DNA of 64,000 nt from Methanolacinia paynteri (GTDB lineage: Archaea > Halobacteriota > Methanomicrobia > Methanomicrobiales > Methanomicrobiaceae): the NCBI RefSeq assembly GCF_000784355.1, contig NZ_KN360939.1, positions 1 to 64,000 of the forward strand, written 5' to 3'. The position numbers were made by a program, and so were the translations under genes. The notes under the pieces were generated by a model. It was not told where the DNA came from, ran no database searches, and was given only the letters and a program-made list of their open reading frames with translations. Below, piece after piece: positions 1 through 8,848 of the stretch (its first letter is position 1; every line of letters starts with the position of its first letter).

Positions 1-31
1 AAGGTTCCCCCTCCCTATTACCCTCCCCCAC

Positions 32-230
32 ATGGCGATAGGTCGCAGTCGGGGATGGACGAGCATCCCCTCCTACTCCATGAATTTTGTCATTCCTTAA
101 TCATCTCAGGATGTTTGTTCTCTCCGGCCGAGGCTACCCGTGAGGGTAGCGTCTAGGCCGGGTTATCGCCATAGCGCAAAGCCCTGAGGTCAGGGCGTGT
201 TCGCGAAGCGGATGCGAAGCGAACTTGCGC
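32..230. ncRNA. putative structured RNA of unknown family
   Basis: No open frame is convincing here, but the sequence forms a consistent nested fold. ATGGCGATA (32-40) pairs perfectly with TATCGCCAT (164-172) and encloses two hairpins: GGGGATG/CATCCCC (51-57/64-70), and CCGGCC/GGCCGG (124-129/156-161) with an inner GCTACCC-GTGA-GGGTAGC stem capped by a GNRA-type tetraloop (133-150). Directly after it, GCGCAA/TTGCGC (174-179/225-230) encloses GCCCTGA/TCAGGGC (181-196) and GTTCGC/GCGAAC (199-224). Strand cannot be decided because the stems are perfect on both strands. I could not match it to RNase P RNA, SRP RNA, tRNA or a known riboswitch. A DNA repeat element is the alternative. Confidence 0.45.
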
Positions 231-306
231 AAGGGTTGCCCTAGGGAAAATCTTGTTATTAGTCATCAGGAGATTAGGGAATCCTCCTCCCTCTTGTCCG
301 GCTCAT

Positions 307-324
307 TAAAAAATTTAAAAAAAA
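307..324 (-). terminator. T-rich terminator of the KaiC-like pair
   Basis: On the minus strand the stop codon of the first KaiC-like gene is followed at once by a run of eight T, three A and six T. This is the usual form of archaeal intrinsic termination. It also separates the gene pair from the structured element at 32-230. Confidence 0.5.
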
Positions 325-1023
325 TCAGAAGACACTGGCTTCCGAGTAAACATTGATCTCGTCTTCCTCGATCTCGTAGGGTTTGATCTCCCTGGAATGA
401 TTCGAGCTCCTCATCTTGACGACCTCAACTGCCGTGTGAACCTCGGCGAGATCGTCCGGGCGGATGTACTTCAGGACGACGACGGTGTCCGCAAGATACT
501 CGATAAGGCCGTACCGGCTTGCATATGCATCGTTCCTGTTGTGTTCGCTCGTCATGAGAACAGTGCATTTCAGGTCGCGGAGGATCTCGACAAGCCTGAA
601 CATCTCGAGCCTCCTCTGGGATTCGTCGTCAAAAAGACCTTCGAAGAGGGAGATGGGGTCGACTATCACTCTTTTTGCACCTATCTCGTAGATAAGTTCA
701 GGGAGTTCGTTCCTGATGCTGTTTATGGAAAGGTTGAAGTCCGTAGGATCAAGCTTGATCACGAAAAGAGTCAGGTCGCGGTATTTCTCCAGTTCGAAAC
801 CACGGTCCTCGATCTTTTCATAGATTGTCTCCTTCTTCTCCTCAAGACTGATGTATACGACCGTTTCATTATTTTTAAGGCCGTCATATGCAAACTGGAG
901 GGCAAAAGTGGTCTTTCCGGTACCGTATGTCCCGATTATCGAACAGATGCTGCCTTCGATAAGCCCCCCGTCCATCATTTCGTCGAGACCGTCGATGCCC
1001 ATTTTGACCCTGTTCTTCTTCAT
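325..1023 (-). CDS. KaiC/ArlH-like RecA-fold ATPase
   Basis: This 232-residue single-domain protein belongs to the KaiC/RadA/ArlH family of RecA-fold ATPases. It has an intact P-loop (GTYGTGKT, residues 31-38) and a Walker B strand ending in Asp (VIVD, about 119-122). ArlH proteins have this length and bind the ArlI motor ATPase and ArlJ in the archaellum. Here the gene is divergent from an arlI-arlJ pair, so an ArlH role is plausible but unproven; many methanogens carry other KaiC-like regulators. It overlaps the stop of the upstream minus-strand gene by 4 bases, so the two are almost certainly translated together. A T run follows the stop. Confidence 0.75.
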   Translation of the reverse strand: MKKNRVKMGIDGLDEMMDGGLIEGSICSIIGTYGTGKTTFALQFAYDGLKNNETVVYISLEEKKETIYEKIEDRGFELEKYRDLTLFVIKLDPTDFNLSINSIRNELPELIYEIGAKRVIVDPISLFEGLFDDESQRRLEMFRLVEILRDLKCTVLMTSEHNRNDAYASRYGLIEYLADTVVVLKYIRPDDLAEVHTAVEVVKMRSSNHSREIKPYEIEEDEINVYSEASVF

Positions 1024-1850
1024 ATAACTACCCTGATGTTGCTGACCTCGAATCCGGCTTCCGTCGTGATTTTCGATGCGAACTTTACAAGATCATTCTC
1101 TTCGAGATGGGGCATGGCTCCGCTGAATTTAACGAAGTACATGATCCTCTGCCTCTTTCTGCCCGTGCTCTCTTCCCACTTGAAATCGATAATTGCATCG
1201 CAGCAGTCCGCAACCTCCATGAGCTTGCTGTGTTCGAAGATTCCCTCAGAGACAAGTATGTATATCGTGGTTCTCCATGTTTTCGCGACTCTCTGCAATC
1301 CTCTCAGAAACTCTACGAGCTGTTTCCATTCCTCAGGATTGTTAATCGTCGTATTCAGATCCGTCAGCGAATCGATGATGATCAGACTTTTGTTCTTGAT
1401 CTTCCTGAGGCTGTTCGTCAGTTCGGCGACAAGGCTGTCGGAAACTTTGCCTTTTTCCTTTTCAGTAAGAAGCGAGGTACGCGAGTACCATCCTCTCGGG
1501 ACGACACTCTTTTCGAAGTAGAAGTTGGAGAGATCAATAAAAGAGATATTGTCTTCTATTGCTGTTACGAGGTCCTTCTTGTACGAGATCTTGATCTCAT
1601 CTATAATTGATGACGTAAGTCTTGTGAAGGATACATAGACCATCTGTTCGGGAAGGATTCTGTTATCTCCGTTCTGGCCGGCCGCTTTCATTTTTGAAAG
1701 ATATATCATTGAACTCTGGACAAATTCCCTGTTCCCGGCCCCTTGTTCGCCGATGAGCAGGACGACCGACCCCGGCGGAACTCCTCCGTCCAGTACCGGA
1801 TCGAGGGAAGATATACCGGTCGGCATACGCTCGTTCAGATTGTCATTCAT
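1020..1850 (-). CDS. KaiC-like protein with degenerate P-loop
   Basis: This 276-residue protein has the KaiC/RecA layout: an N-terminal strand-turn like its neighbour's, a P-loop position at residues 34-42, and a Walker B strand LIIID at about 156-160. The P-loop reads GEQGAGNRE, so the invariant Lys is Asn and the following Thr/Ser is Arg. That should abolish normal ATP hydrolysis. It is the first gene of a two-gene minus-strand operon with the intact KaiC-like ATPase, overlapping it by 4 bases. An active/inactive pair suggests a regulatory or heteromeric partner. The divergent arlI/arlJ genes hint at a link to archaellum or pilus assembly, but this is inference. Confidence 0.7.
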   Translation of the reverse strand: MNDNLNERMPTGISSLDPVLDGGVPPGSVVLLIGEQGAGNREFVQSSMIYLSKMKAAGQNGDNRILPEQMVYVSFTRLTSSIIDEIKISYKKDLVTAIEDNISFIDLSNFYFEKSVVPRGWYSRTSLLTEKEKGKVSDSLVAELTNSLRKIKNKSLIIIDSLTDLNTTINNPEEWKQLVEFLRGLQRVAKTWRTTIYILVSEGIFEHSKLMEVADCCDAIIDFKWEESTGRKRQRIMYFVKFSGAMPHLEENDLVKFASKITTEAGFEVSNIRVVI

Positions 1851-1959
1851 CCTAATGATAAATTCATCTGCCTTTTATGTAAACATTTTGCTGAAACCAA
1901 ACGCTAAAACTTCCACCTGCTGACGAAGCCATAAAATCAGACGGATTCTGATTATGATA

Positions 1960-1968
1960 ATTTATATA
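1960..1968 (+). promoter_or_regulatory. candidate TATA box for the arlI-arlJ operon
   Basis: The sequence ATTTATATAT lies in the 194-base divergent gap. Transcription would start about 25 bases downstream (near 1990), giving a leader of roughly 55 bases. A GGAG at 2032-2035 lies 9 bases before the start codon of the ATPase gene. A second weaker AT stretch, GTATATATTG, lies nearer the gene. Confidence 0.4.
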
Positions 1969-2044
1969 TGAACAGTTGTCTTTTATTAAATCAGGACCGT
2001 ATATATTGCCCGAAGACTAATTTGATACACTGGAGTTATGTAAT

Positions 2045-4381
2045 ATGCCTTTTCCCGGTTTTCATAAGAAAAAGAAGACTGATCCTTCTGTCGGCAAAGA
2101 ACCCGAAGAGCCGAAACTCGAGGATATTTTAAAGAAGATCAACGGAGTGAATGATGCCGGAAAAGAAGAGAATAAAGAACCGGCAGATCTGCCCGACAAA
2201 CCGAATCTCGGGGATATTATAAAAAATATCAACAGAGCTGATGATGCGGGAAAAGAAGAGGAAATTGAACCCGCAGGCACGCCTGAACCTGATTCTCTTA
2301 CATCTTCCATTGTAGAAGAGACACCGGTGCCGGCCAGTGAGGAACCCCGGGAATCGGTTGAGGTAACTGCACCCGAAGAGCCTGAAGAAAGAGTAATCAG
2401 TGCAGAAGATTCTGTAGAGGCCGTGGGATCAGTTGAGGAAACTGCCCCTGAAAATCCTGAAGAAAAGGAAATCCAGGAAGAAGGTTCTGTTGAACCCGTA
2501 GGATCAGTTGAGGAAATAGCCCCTGAGACTCCTGAAGAAAGCGTGGTCCTAACAGAGGATTCCACCGAACCCGTGTCGGTTCAGGAACACCCTGAAGAGC
2601 CGGAAAAAGATGAAATTTCCGAAAAGGAAGAAATCGGAAACATAGAAGAACCGTCTGATCAGCCCGTCAGGGAACAGGTAAAGGGACAGGAAGAGGAATG
2701 GCCTGAGTCCGTTGAGAAAGCAGAGACCACCGGGAAGGACGAAGGCGGCGGTGAGGATCTAAATTATATCAAAAAGAAGAAAAAGTCGTCAAAAGCCCGT
2801 GTCCAGGATGAAAAGAAGGGCCTGCTCCTGAAGAAGAAGATCGAAAAGATCCGCCTGTATGATTTCGGGACAGACGGTCCTCTTGTGGACCCTATCCTTC
2901 CTGAAGGATACGTTCTCAGGGATGAATACTGGATACACGAAGGAAGATCAAAGGTTCTTATCGCGAAAAATCCTGAAAACCATCTCGAAGAGTATCTCCT
3001 CTATGAACCGAAATTATCCAGTTTCGAAAGAGAACTCGCAGAGAGGCTCTATGAAGACATGAGGGATGTCCTGATTCTTACAGACGAGGAGATCCTCGAG
3101 GATCGCGAGAGTGTCCTTATGGATAAGATGAACCACCTTCTGCATGAATATAAGGTTAAAATCGAAGATGATGCCCTCTTTAAACTCCAATATTATCTTC
3201 TCAGGAACTTTCTCGGGTGGTCGAAGCTCGACTCCCTCATGTTCGACCCGAATATTGAGGATATATCATGCGACGGCTCGGACATACCGTTATTCCTGTA
3301 CCACAGGAAATTCAGGAATATAAAGACGAACATCTCCTTCGATGAAGACACTCTGTATTCTCTTGCCATACTCCTTGCACAGAGATCGGGAAAGCACATA
3401 TCCGTCTCCCAGCCAATGCTGGATGCAACCCTGCCTGACGGTTCGCGTCTCCAGCTGACACTCGGAAAGGTGGTTACAAGCAGGGGAACCTCGTTTACGA
3501 TTCGTAAATTCCGTGAAGAGCCGTTTACACCTATCGAACTCATCGACTATGGCACATTCAATGTCGACCAGCTTGTCTACTTCTGGCTTGCAATCGAGAA
3601 CAACAAGAGCCTGCTATTCGTCGGAGGAACAGCAAGTGGAAAGACGACATCGCTCAACGCCGTATCGCTCTTCATCCCGCCTCTCTCAAAAGTGGTGAGT
3701 ATTGAGGATACAAGGGAGATCACTCTCTTCCATGACAACTGGCTTGCGACGGTTACGAGGGAGGCTGTAGTCGAGACATCCGGGGCCAAGGTCGATATGT
3801 TCGACCTGCTGAAGGCAGCAATGAGGCAGAGGCCGGAGTACATCCTTGTCGGTGAAGTGAGGGGTGTCGAGGCCCAGACTCTTTTCCAGGCGATGAATAC
3901 CGGGCATACGACCTTCTCCACTCTTCACGCAAACAGCGTGGACGCCGCTATCCACAGGCTCGAAAATCCCCCCCTGAACGTTCCGAGGAACATGGTTCAG
4001 GCGCTTGACATAGTTTCGATACAGGCGCTTGTATACAGGGGGCAGGACAGGGTCAGGAGAGCGATGGAGATCGTCGAGATAGCGGGAATCGATCCCGGAA
4101 CAGGAAATCTCCGTGTAAATACTGTTTTTGAATACGACCCTGTAAAGGATATCCATACATATTCAGGCAGATCTCAGGTATATTCCAAAATCCTTGAGAT
4201 TCGCGGCTGGAGCAGGGAGGAGATGAACGAGGAGATAGAGAGGAGACGCAGCATAATCCAGGCCATGCACGACCAGGGAATTATAGATTATATAAATGTC
4301 ACCAAGATATTCCAGGCTTATTTCATCAATTCCGCCAATGTTCTAGAACATATAGGCGATCTTAAGAAGGCATTTCTATGA
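2045..4381 (+). CDS. ArlI/type II-IV secretion ATPase with long acidic N-terminal extension
   Basis: The C-terminal ~500 residues are a GspE/ArlI-family secretion ATPase: P-loop GGTASGKTT at about residue 527, Asp box around 550 and Walker B region GEVRG at about 602 followed by TLHAN. Such ATPases form hexamers that drive archaellum or pilus subunit assembly at the membrane platform. At 778 residues it is much longer than usual (about 500-560) because residues 1-250 form a low-complexity Glu/Pro-rich region. It contains two ~35-residue repeats (about 23-85) and about three ~30-residue repeats built around VGSVEE and APE-PEE, then a Lys-rich junction. It overlaps the arlJ-like gene by 4 bases. 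It could equally power a non-archaellar pilus. Confidence 0.85.
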   Translation: MPFPGFHKKKKTDPSVGKEPEEPKLEDILKKINGVNDAGKEENKEPADLPDKPNLGDIIKNINRADDAGKEEEIEPAGTPEPDSLTSSIVEETPVPASEEPRESVEVTAPEEPEERVISAEDSVEAVGSVEETAPENPEEKEIQEEGSVEPVGSVEEIAPETPEESVVLTEDSTEPVSVQEHPEEPEKDEISEKEEIGNIEEPSDQPVREQVKGQEEEWPESVEKAETTGKDEGGGEDLNYIKKKKKSSKARVQDEKKGLLLKKKIEKIRLYDFGTDGPLVDPILPEGYVLRDEYWIHEGRSKVLIAKNPENHLEEYLLYEPKLSSFERELAERLYEDMRDVLILTDEEILEDRESVLMDKMNHLLHEYKVKIEDDALFKLQYYLLRNFLGWSKLDSLMFDPNIEDISCDGSDIPLFLYHRKFRNIKTNISFDEDTLYSLAILLAQRSGKHISVSQPMLDATLPDGSRLQLTLGKVVTSRGTSFTIRKFREEPFTPIELIDYGTFNVDQLVYFWLAIENNKSLLFVGGTASGKTTSLNAVSLFIPPLSKVVSIEDTREITLFHDNWLATVTREAVVETSGAKVDMFDLLKAAMRQRPEYILVGEVRGVEAQTLFQAMNTGHTTFSTLHANSVDAAIHRLENPPLNVPRNMVQALDIVSIQALVYRGQDRVRRAMEIVEIAGIDPGTGNLRVNTVFEYDPVKDIHTYSGRSQVYSKILEIRGWSREEMNEEIERRRSIIQAMHDQGIIDYINVTKIFQAYFINSANVLEHIGDLKKAFL

Positions 4382-6318
4382 TAGTCGACAGGTATGTCAG
4401 CTGGAAACTTAAGAGGAACCCCGATGCATTTATGCAGCTCCATGCGGATTTGATATCCGCGAGGATGGGCATCACTCTCAGCCGTTTCCTGCAGATATGC
4501 CTGATCAGTGCCCTGGTGACCGGTTTTTCCGCAGGAATTGCGGCCGCTCTTTTCGCATCATTTATTTATATACCGAGAGTTTCGATACAGATCTATAATG
4601 TATTCAATCTCCAGCTTCCGTCATATTATATCCCGCAGCTGAACCAGACGAACTTTGCCATCCTGGCATTTTTTGTGATATTTGTCCTGCTGTCGTTTAT
4701 CTCGTACCAGGTGATGCTAAAATATCCCTCGATCAAGAAAGCATCCAGGACGACAAAGATCAATCTCTCCCTGCACAACGCGGTTTCGTATATGTTTGCA
4801 ATGAGAAGGGGTGGTGCCGAGATGCTCGACATATTCAGGTCGATGTCAGAGAACGCTGTCGTTTACGGTGAAGTCGCGATCGAGTTCAGGCAGGTTTTAA
4901 GAGATGCCGAATACTTCGGCCACGACCTGATCTCCGCACTGGAAAACCTCAGCATGACCACACCTTCGGAGAAACTCAAGGATTTCCTGGAAGATCTGGT
5001 GTCCGTCACGGGGAGCGGCGGAAACATCTCCGAATATCTTGAGGGAAGGGTGAGAATGTACCAGGAGGAGGCAAGATTCGAGCAGCTTCAGTTTCTCTCG
5101 ACCCTCCAGATAGTTGCCGAAGCATATGTTACCGTCTTTGTCGCAGGGCCTCTGTTTCTGGTCATAATAATGGTCGTTATGGGAATGGTCGGATCATCCG
5201 CCGTTCTTGAATTCAGCCTGGTGGCATATGTACTTCTTCCCGTAGGTGCGGTGATATTCATTCTCTTTATCGACATGATGTCGCTGTCCGATGAGGTTGC
5301 GGAGAGATATACACGCATTACCGAGATGAAACAGTTCATTGATGTTCCGATCGAAGACAAAGAGGATGATGTCCGCAATTACAAGGCCCTGGACTGGTAC
5401 GACCGGCTGAAGGCGATACGGGGTTTTTTCACCAGTCCATTCGACTGGTTCATAGTGAATGCGAACAGGACCCTTTATTTCACGGTTCCGCTTGCTCTTA
5501 TATACATTCTTGCTGTCTATCTGGTTACACCCCAGTACTCGGATACTGAGCTCTATATTGCGGTGGTCGACGATCACGTGATAATCGCCATGCTTATAGT
5601 GATCATTCCGTATGCCGTTTTTTTTGAGTTCTGGCGGCGAAAGCTCAAGGCGATCGAGTCCTCGATTCCGGATTTCCTTGAGAGGCTTTCGGGTATAAAC
5701 AGGGTCGGCCTCACTATAGCGGGTGCAATCAATGTTCTTGTCAAGGCCAACTTGGGGCTTATTTCTTACGAGATACGGAGAATAAAGAGAGACCTGGAAT
5801 GGGGCGCGAGTGTAAATGATGCTCTTATACGTTTTGAAGAGCGTGTGAATACTGCGGCAATTGCGAGAACTGTAACGCTGATTACCAAGGCCAGCGAGAT
5901 GACCGGGGATATTGGCGAGGTGCTTGGAATTGCATCGGCCGATGCAAGGATGAACGAGACTCTCAAGAAGGAGAGGCAGGGTGAGATGTTCATCTATACC
6001 GTAATCATCTACCTGGCGTTTGTCGTATTCATCTTCGTGGTTGCAGTGCTGAATACGAACTTTCTCGAAATTCTTGAACAGCTCAGCAATGTGACCACTA
6101 GTTCCGGGTCGTCGATCGCCGGGGCATCGGAGTTTTCGATGGCGACTAATATGGATGTCGACGTATTCAGGCGCCTGTTATATCACACCTGCCTTATACA
6201 GGCGATATTTTCAGGTATCATTGCAGGTCAGATGGGTGAGGGAATGGTAAAATCGGGCATAAAACACGCCGGAATTATGCTCATTATTGCGCTGGTGATA
6301 TTCAACCTGTTCATATAG
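4378..6318 (+). CDS. ArlJ/TadC-like archaellum or pilus platform membrane protein
   Basis: This 646-residue polytopic protein has two T2SSF-type domains, each followed by hydrophobic segments. Membrane stretches lie around residues 40-60, 95-120, 255-310, 360-385, 400-420, 535-560 and 600-645. ArlJ/TadC-like proteins are the membrane platform on which the ArlI ATPase acts. The start ATG overlaps the stop of the ATPase gene (ATGA), so they form one operon, and an archaellin gene follows 209 bases later. The other archaellum genes (arlC/D/E, arlF, arlG) are not in the window, so whether this is the archaellum or a related pilus machine is not settled. Confidence 0.85.
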   Translation: MIVDRYVSWKLKRNPDAFMQLHADLISARMGITLSRFLQICLISALVTGFSAGIAAALFASFIYIPRVSIQIYNVFNLQLPSYYIPQLNQTNFAILAFFVIFVLLSFISYQVMLKYPSIKKASRTTKINLSLHNAVSYMFAMRRGGAEMLDIFRSMSENAVVYGEVAIEFRQVLRDAEYFGHDLISALENLSMTTPSEKLKDFLEDLVSVTGSGGNISEYLEGRVRMYQEEARFEQLQFLSTLQIVAEAYVTVFVAGPLFLVIIMVVMGMVGSSAVLEFSLVAYVLLPVGAVIFILFIDMMSLSDEVAERYTRITEMKQFIDVPIEDKEDDVRNYKALDWYDRLKAIRGFFTSPFDWFIVNANRTLYFTVPLALIYILAVYLVTPQYSDTELYIAVVDDHVIIAMLIVIIPYAVFFEFWRRKLKAIESSIPDFLERLSGINRVGLTIAGAINVLVKANLGLISYEIRRIKRDLEWGASVNDALIRFEERVNTAAIARTVTLITKASEMTGDIGEVLGIASADARMNETLKKERQGEMFIYTVIIYLAFVVFIFVVAVLNTNFLEILEQLSNVTTSSGSSIAGASEFSMATNMDVDVFRRLLYHTCLIQAIFSGIIAGQMGEGMVKSGIKHAGIMLIIALVIFNLFI

Positions 6319-6489
6319 GTCGTGTGAATTCCTCTTTAACAGGATGATAGATATATATTCATATAGAGGATGAATGTCAAAGAAACAGATGCCTTAAAAC
6401 AATCCCTGAAAATAAATAATATTCATTCTCTATTCTGTAAACGGGTGCAAATACAATAATAACTAAATAAATTGTCAGGTTATAATTAT

Positions 6490-6498
6490 CTTATAAAC
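6490..6498 (+). promoter_or_regulatory. candidate TATA box for the archaellin gene
   Basis: CTTATAAAC lies about 33 bases before the archaellin start, in an AT-rich 209-base gap. Transcription would begin only a few bases before the ATG. The gene lacks a clear ribosome binding site, so a nearly leaderless mRNA is suggested. Confidence 0.35.
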
Positions 6499-6527
6499 GA
6501 CAAGTCAGGGTTTGCCAGGGTTAATAT

Positions 6528-7115
6528 ATGTTGATATTGCAGGAGCGATGCGAAGGCTTCACCGGCCTGGAGGCGGCTATTGTTTTAATAGCTTTTGTTG
6601 TAGTTGCATCAGTTTTCGCATTCTCAGTAATCGGTGCGGGGTATTTTGCAACCCAGCAGACCCAGAGCACTGCATACACGGCACTTCAGCAGACAGGTTC
6701 GACTCTTGAGGTCCTTGGTTATGTACACGGAATAAAAAGAGCGGATGATGAGATCGGTGCCATACAATTCAACGTTGGTCTCGCCCCTGGAGGCAAATAC
6801 ATAGATTTCAGCAAGATGGTTCTCACCTGGACCACCAGAGATGAGATCAGAATCTATGATGCGAACGAGCCTCTTTACAATACCACGATCGATGAAGGAA
6901 AATGGGGGATTGTGGGGATCAAACCCACGGATGCGGCCGGTGATACGGTTCTTGAATCCGGTGAAACATATACGATCTATGTCAACCTGGCCCCGGGGGA
7001 AGAACTCGGGCCCGGGGAGGAATTTTCGCTTGAACTTACATCTACATCGGCGATGTCCCTGATAATCAGCAGAAGTGCACCCTGGCAGATCGACAATATA
7101 AATAACCTCTATTAA
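6528..7115 (+). CDS. archaellin-like protein (archaellum filament subunit)
   Basis: The 195-residue protein has a short N-terminus followed by GFTGLEAAIVLIAFVVV, the class III signal sequence of methanogen archaellins; prepilin peptidase would cut after the Gly at about residue 10. The hydrophobic segment then forms the filament core. The rest is a beta-rich outer domain of the archaellin type (conserved AGYFATQQTQ region, late SLIISRSAP). It follows the ATPase and platform genes and is their likely export substrate. The start is uncertain: no good ribosome binding site precedes the ATG at 6528, but a nearby TATA box fits leaderless translation. A flagellin-like pilin is the alternative. Confidence 0.8.
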   Translation: MLILQERCEGFTGLEAAIVLIAFVVVASVFAFSVIGAGYFATQQTQSTAYTALQQTGSTLEVLGYVHGIKRADDEIGAIQFNVGLAPGGKYIDFSKMVLTWTTRDEIRIYDANEPLYNTTIDEGKWGIVGIKPTDAAGDTVLESGETYTIYVNLAPGEELGPGEEFSLELTSTSAMSLIISRSAPWQIDNINNLY

Positions 7116-7138
7116 ATATATTCTTCCTCATTGCTGTT

Positions 7139-8038
7139 ATGAGAGATTTCGAGGCTGAAAACCTTAAAAAGAAAAGAGTGGCCCGCCTTTCGATATTGTC
7201 AAATACATTTCTTGTCTTCATGAAGCTGGGTGCCGGTCTTGCAGTCGGCTCAATAAGTATAATCTCGGAGGCTGTTCATTCGGCCGTGGATCTCATCGCA
7301 TCGGCGATTGCTTATATCTCCGTAAAGAAATCAGCAGTTCCCCCTGATATGTGCCACGAATACGGTCACGGGAAGTTCGAGGACATGTCGGGAATTATCG
7401 AAGCGCTCCTGATAGTGGTCGCATCGCTGATTATCCTTTACGAGGCTGTCATGAACCTTGTAAGCGGTCATGATATCGCCTCAGAACAGCTGCTCTCCGT
7501 CGGAATAGCCGTGATGCTGATCTCGACCATAATGAACCTCTATGTCTCAACGAAACTCTTCTCCGTTGCAAAGGATACCGGTTCGATTGCGCTCGAGAGT
7601 GATGCCTGGCACCTGCGGACCGATGTCTTTACCTCTGCGGGAGTGATGGTCGGCCTTATTCTTATACGGATTACCGGTTTTGTCCAGTTTGATGCGATAA
7701 TTGCTATAGGAATCTCGTTTGTCATCCTGCATGCCGCCTACGATCTCATAAAAAGATCCTTCGCCCACCTTACCGACAGGTCACTTCCTGACGATGAGAT
7801 GGAGGAGATCCGGGAGGTACTCATGAGATTCTGCGGGAACAACGTAAGTTTCCACGCGATAAGGTCGAGAAGAGCAGGGCCCGATCGTTTCGTCGAGTTT
7901 CATCTTACGGTCCCGGGCGATTCAAGTGTAAACGATTCGCATGAACTGACCGACAGGATCGAGGCGGCCTTAAAGTCGAAGCTCGGGCGGATTTTCGTTA
8001 CGATTCATGTCGAACCTGCCAAAAACAAAAAAGATTAA
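7139..8038 (+). CDS. cation diffusion facilitator (CDF) family transporter
   Basis: The 299-residue protein has six hydrophobic segments and the CDF metal-site pairs: HSAVD in TM2 (about residues 43-47) and HLRTD in TM5 (about 157-161). A His-rich loop HEYGHGKFED lies after TM2, and a C-terminal cytoplasmic ferredoxin-like domain ends in VTIHVEP. CDF proteins exchange divalent metals (Zn, Fe, Mn, Co) for protons across the cytoplasmic membrane; the substrate cannot be told from sequence. It starts 23 bases after the archaellin gene and is followed by a small zinc-ribbon gene. The downstream neighbour does not prove a zinc role. Confidence 0.9.
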   Translation: MRDFEAENLKKKRVARLSILSNTFLVFMKLGAGLAVGSISIISEAVHSAVDLIASAIAYISVKKSAVPPDMCHEYGHGKFEDMSGIIEALLIVVASLIILYEAVMNLVSGHDIASEQLLSVGIAVMLISTIMNLYVSTKLFSVAKDTGSIALESDAWHLRTDVFTSAGVMVGLILIRITGFVQFDAIIAIGISFVILHAAYDLIKRSFAHLTDRSLPDDEMEEIREVLMRFCGNNVSFHAIRSRRAGPDRFVEFHLTVPGDSSVNDSHELTDRIEAALKSKLGRIFVTIHVEPAKNKKD

Positions 8039-8075
8039 ATGAATCCCTGCCGATTATCTCTCAGGTGAAACTGTA

Positions 8076-8231
8076 ATGTGTTCAGGAGCCGGTGGTTTCG
8101 ACGTTGAACTGACCCAGCGTCTCAAACCAAAAAAATACAAGTGCAGGAGCTGCGGGGCAACATTCGAGAGCGTGTCAAAGCACCCTGTCTGCCCCACCTG
8201 CCAGTCGGAATCAGTAGATGAAGTATGCTAG
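8076..8231 (+). CDS. small zinc-ribbon protein (51 residues)
   Basis: A short frame starting MCSGAGGFDVELTQ contains two CxxC knuckles, CRSC (about residues 24-27) and CPTC (about 39-42), separated by a short loop. This is a typical rubredoxin-like or FYDLN-type zinc ribbon. Its stop overlaps the start of the next gene by 7 bases, which supports real, coupled translation. Upstream CAGGTGAAA gives a good ribosome binding site. Function is unknown; such proteins bind nucleic acid, protein partners or metal. Confidence 0.7.
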   Translation: MCSGAGGFDVELTQRLKPKKYKCRSCGATFESVSKHPVCPTCQSESVDEVC

Positions 8232-8698
8232 TCCCTCTTGATGACGAGCTTCTTTTAATCAGGAGAGGGGACCCTTTTTTGCTCGTTGCAAAGGCACCGG
8301 AGCTTTTCGTGCTGTGCATAGAGACATATGATAAGGAATTATGCCAGACCGTCGAGGCAGGGGATCTGATCGTTGCCTCCGCGCCGGAGGGAGGAGACGT
8401 GAGGCAGGCAGAGATCCTGGTCGAATTGGTGAGGACATATCACCAGCCGGTCTTCGTGATTCCGAAGGATCATCCCGGCTCCGCGAGGCTTTCGATGGTT
8501 GTCTCCGCAGGGTCCGCAGTAATTCCAAAGTGCGATATCGTACGCGGGACACACCCGGAGCAGGACGTGATCTGTGCATCGGAAGAGTTCGGAAACCTGC
8601 GGCTGTCTTCGGTGCACGGGGGAGTGGAGATCTCGCTTCCGGAGTCAGAGGAGAAATTCTTCTCGATATCGAAGATTCAAACCACAGTGGCCCGCTAA
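8225..8698 (+). CDS. conserved unknown protein, 157 residues
   Basis: I do not recognise the family. The protein is soluble and alpha/beta-like, opening MLVPLDDELLLIRRGD, with a central segment (about residues 75-110) that looks like a Rossmann-type strand-helix ending in HPGSARLSMVVSAG. No catalytic motif is evident. It overlaps the zinc-ribbon gene by 7 bases, so the two probably work together. The ATP synthase operon starts 150 bases downstream. Confidence 0.6.
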   Translation: MLVPLDDELLLIRRGDPFLLVAKAPELFVLCIETYDKELCQTVEAGDLIVASAPEGGDVRQAEILVELVRTYHQPVFVIPKDHPGSARLSMVVSAGSAVIPKCDIVRGTHPEQDVICASEEFGNLRLSSVHGGVEISLPESEEKFFSISKIQTTVAR

Positions 8699-8848
8699 AC
8701 TCCGGGCCTTTCCAACCGGAGATCGGCGTCTGCTGAAAATGAAATTCACTTTTATCGCGAGACCTTAAAGGGCATCGCAACTTGAAATAAAAATCATTAA
8801 TAGCCTTCCTACATGATAGTTAATGTATTGCCGTGAGAGGAGGGTTGG

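Noticed and set aside
32-230. RNase P or SRP RNA
   Set aside because: I could not find the conserved core bases of either, so I leave it as an unassigned structured element.
397-1521. Long plus-strand frame across both KaiC-like genes
   Set aside because: It lies antisense to two clear KaiC-like genes, has no family match and no ribosome site.
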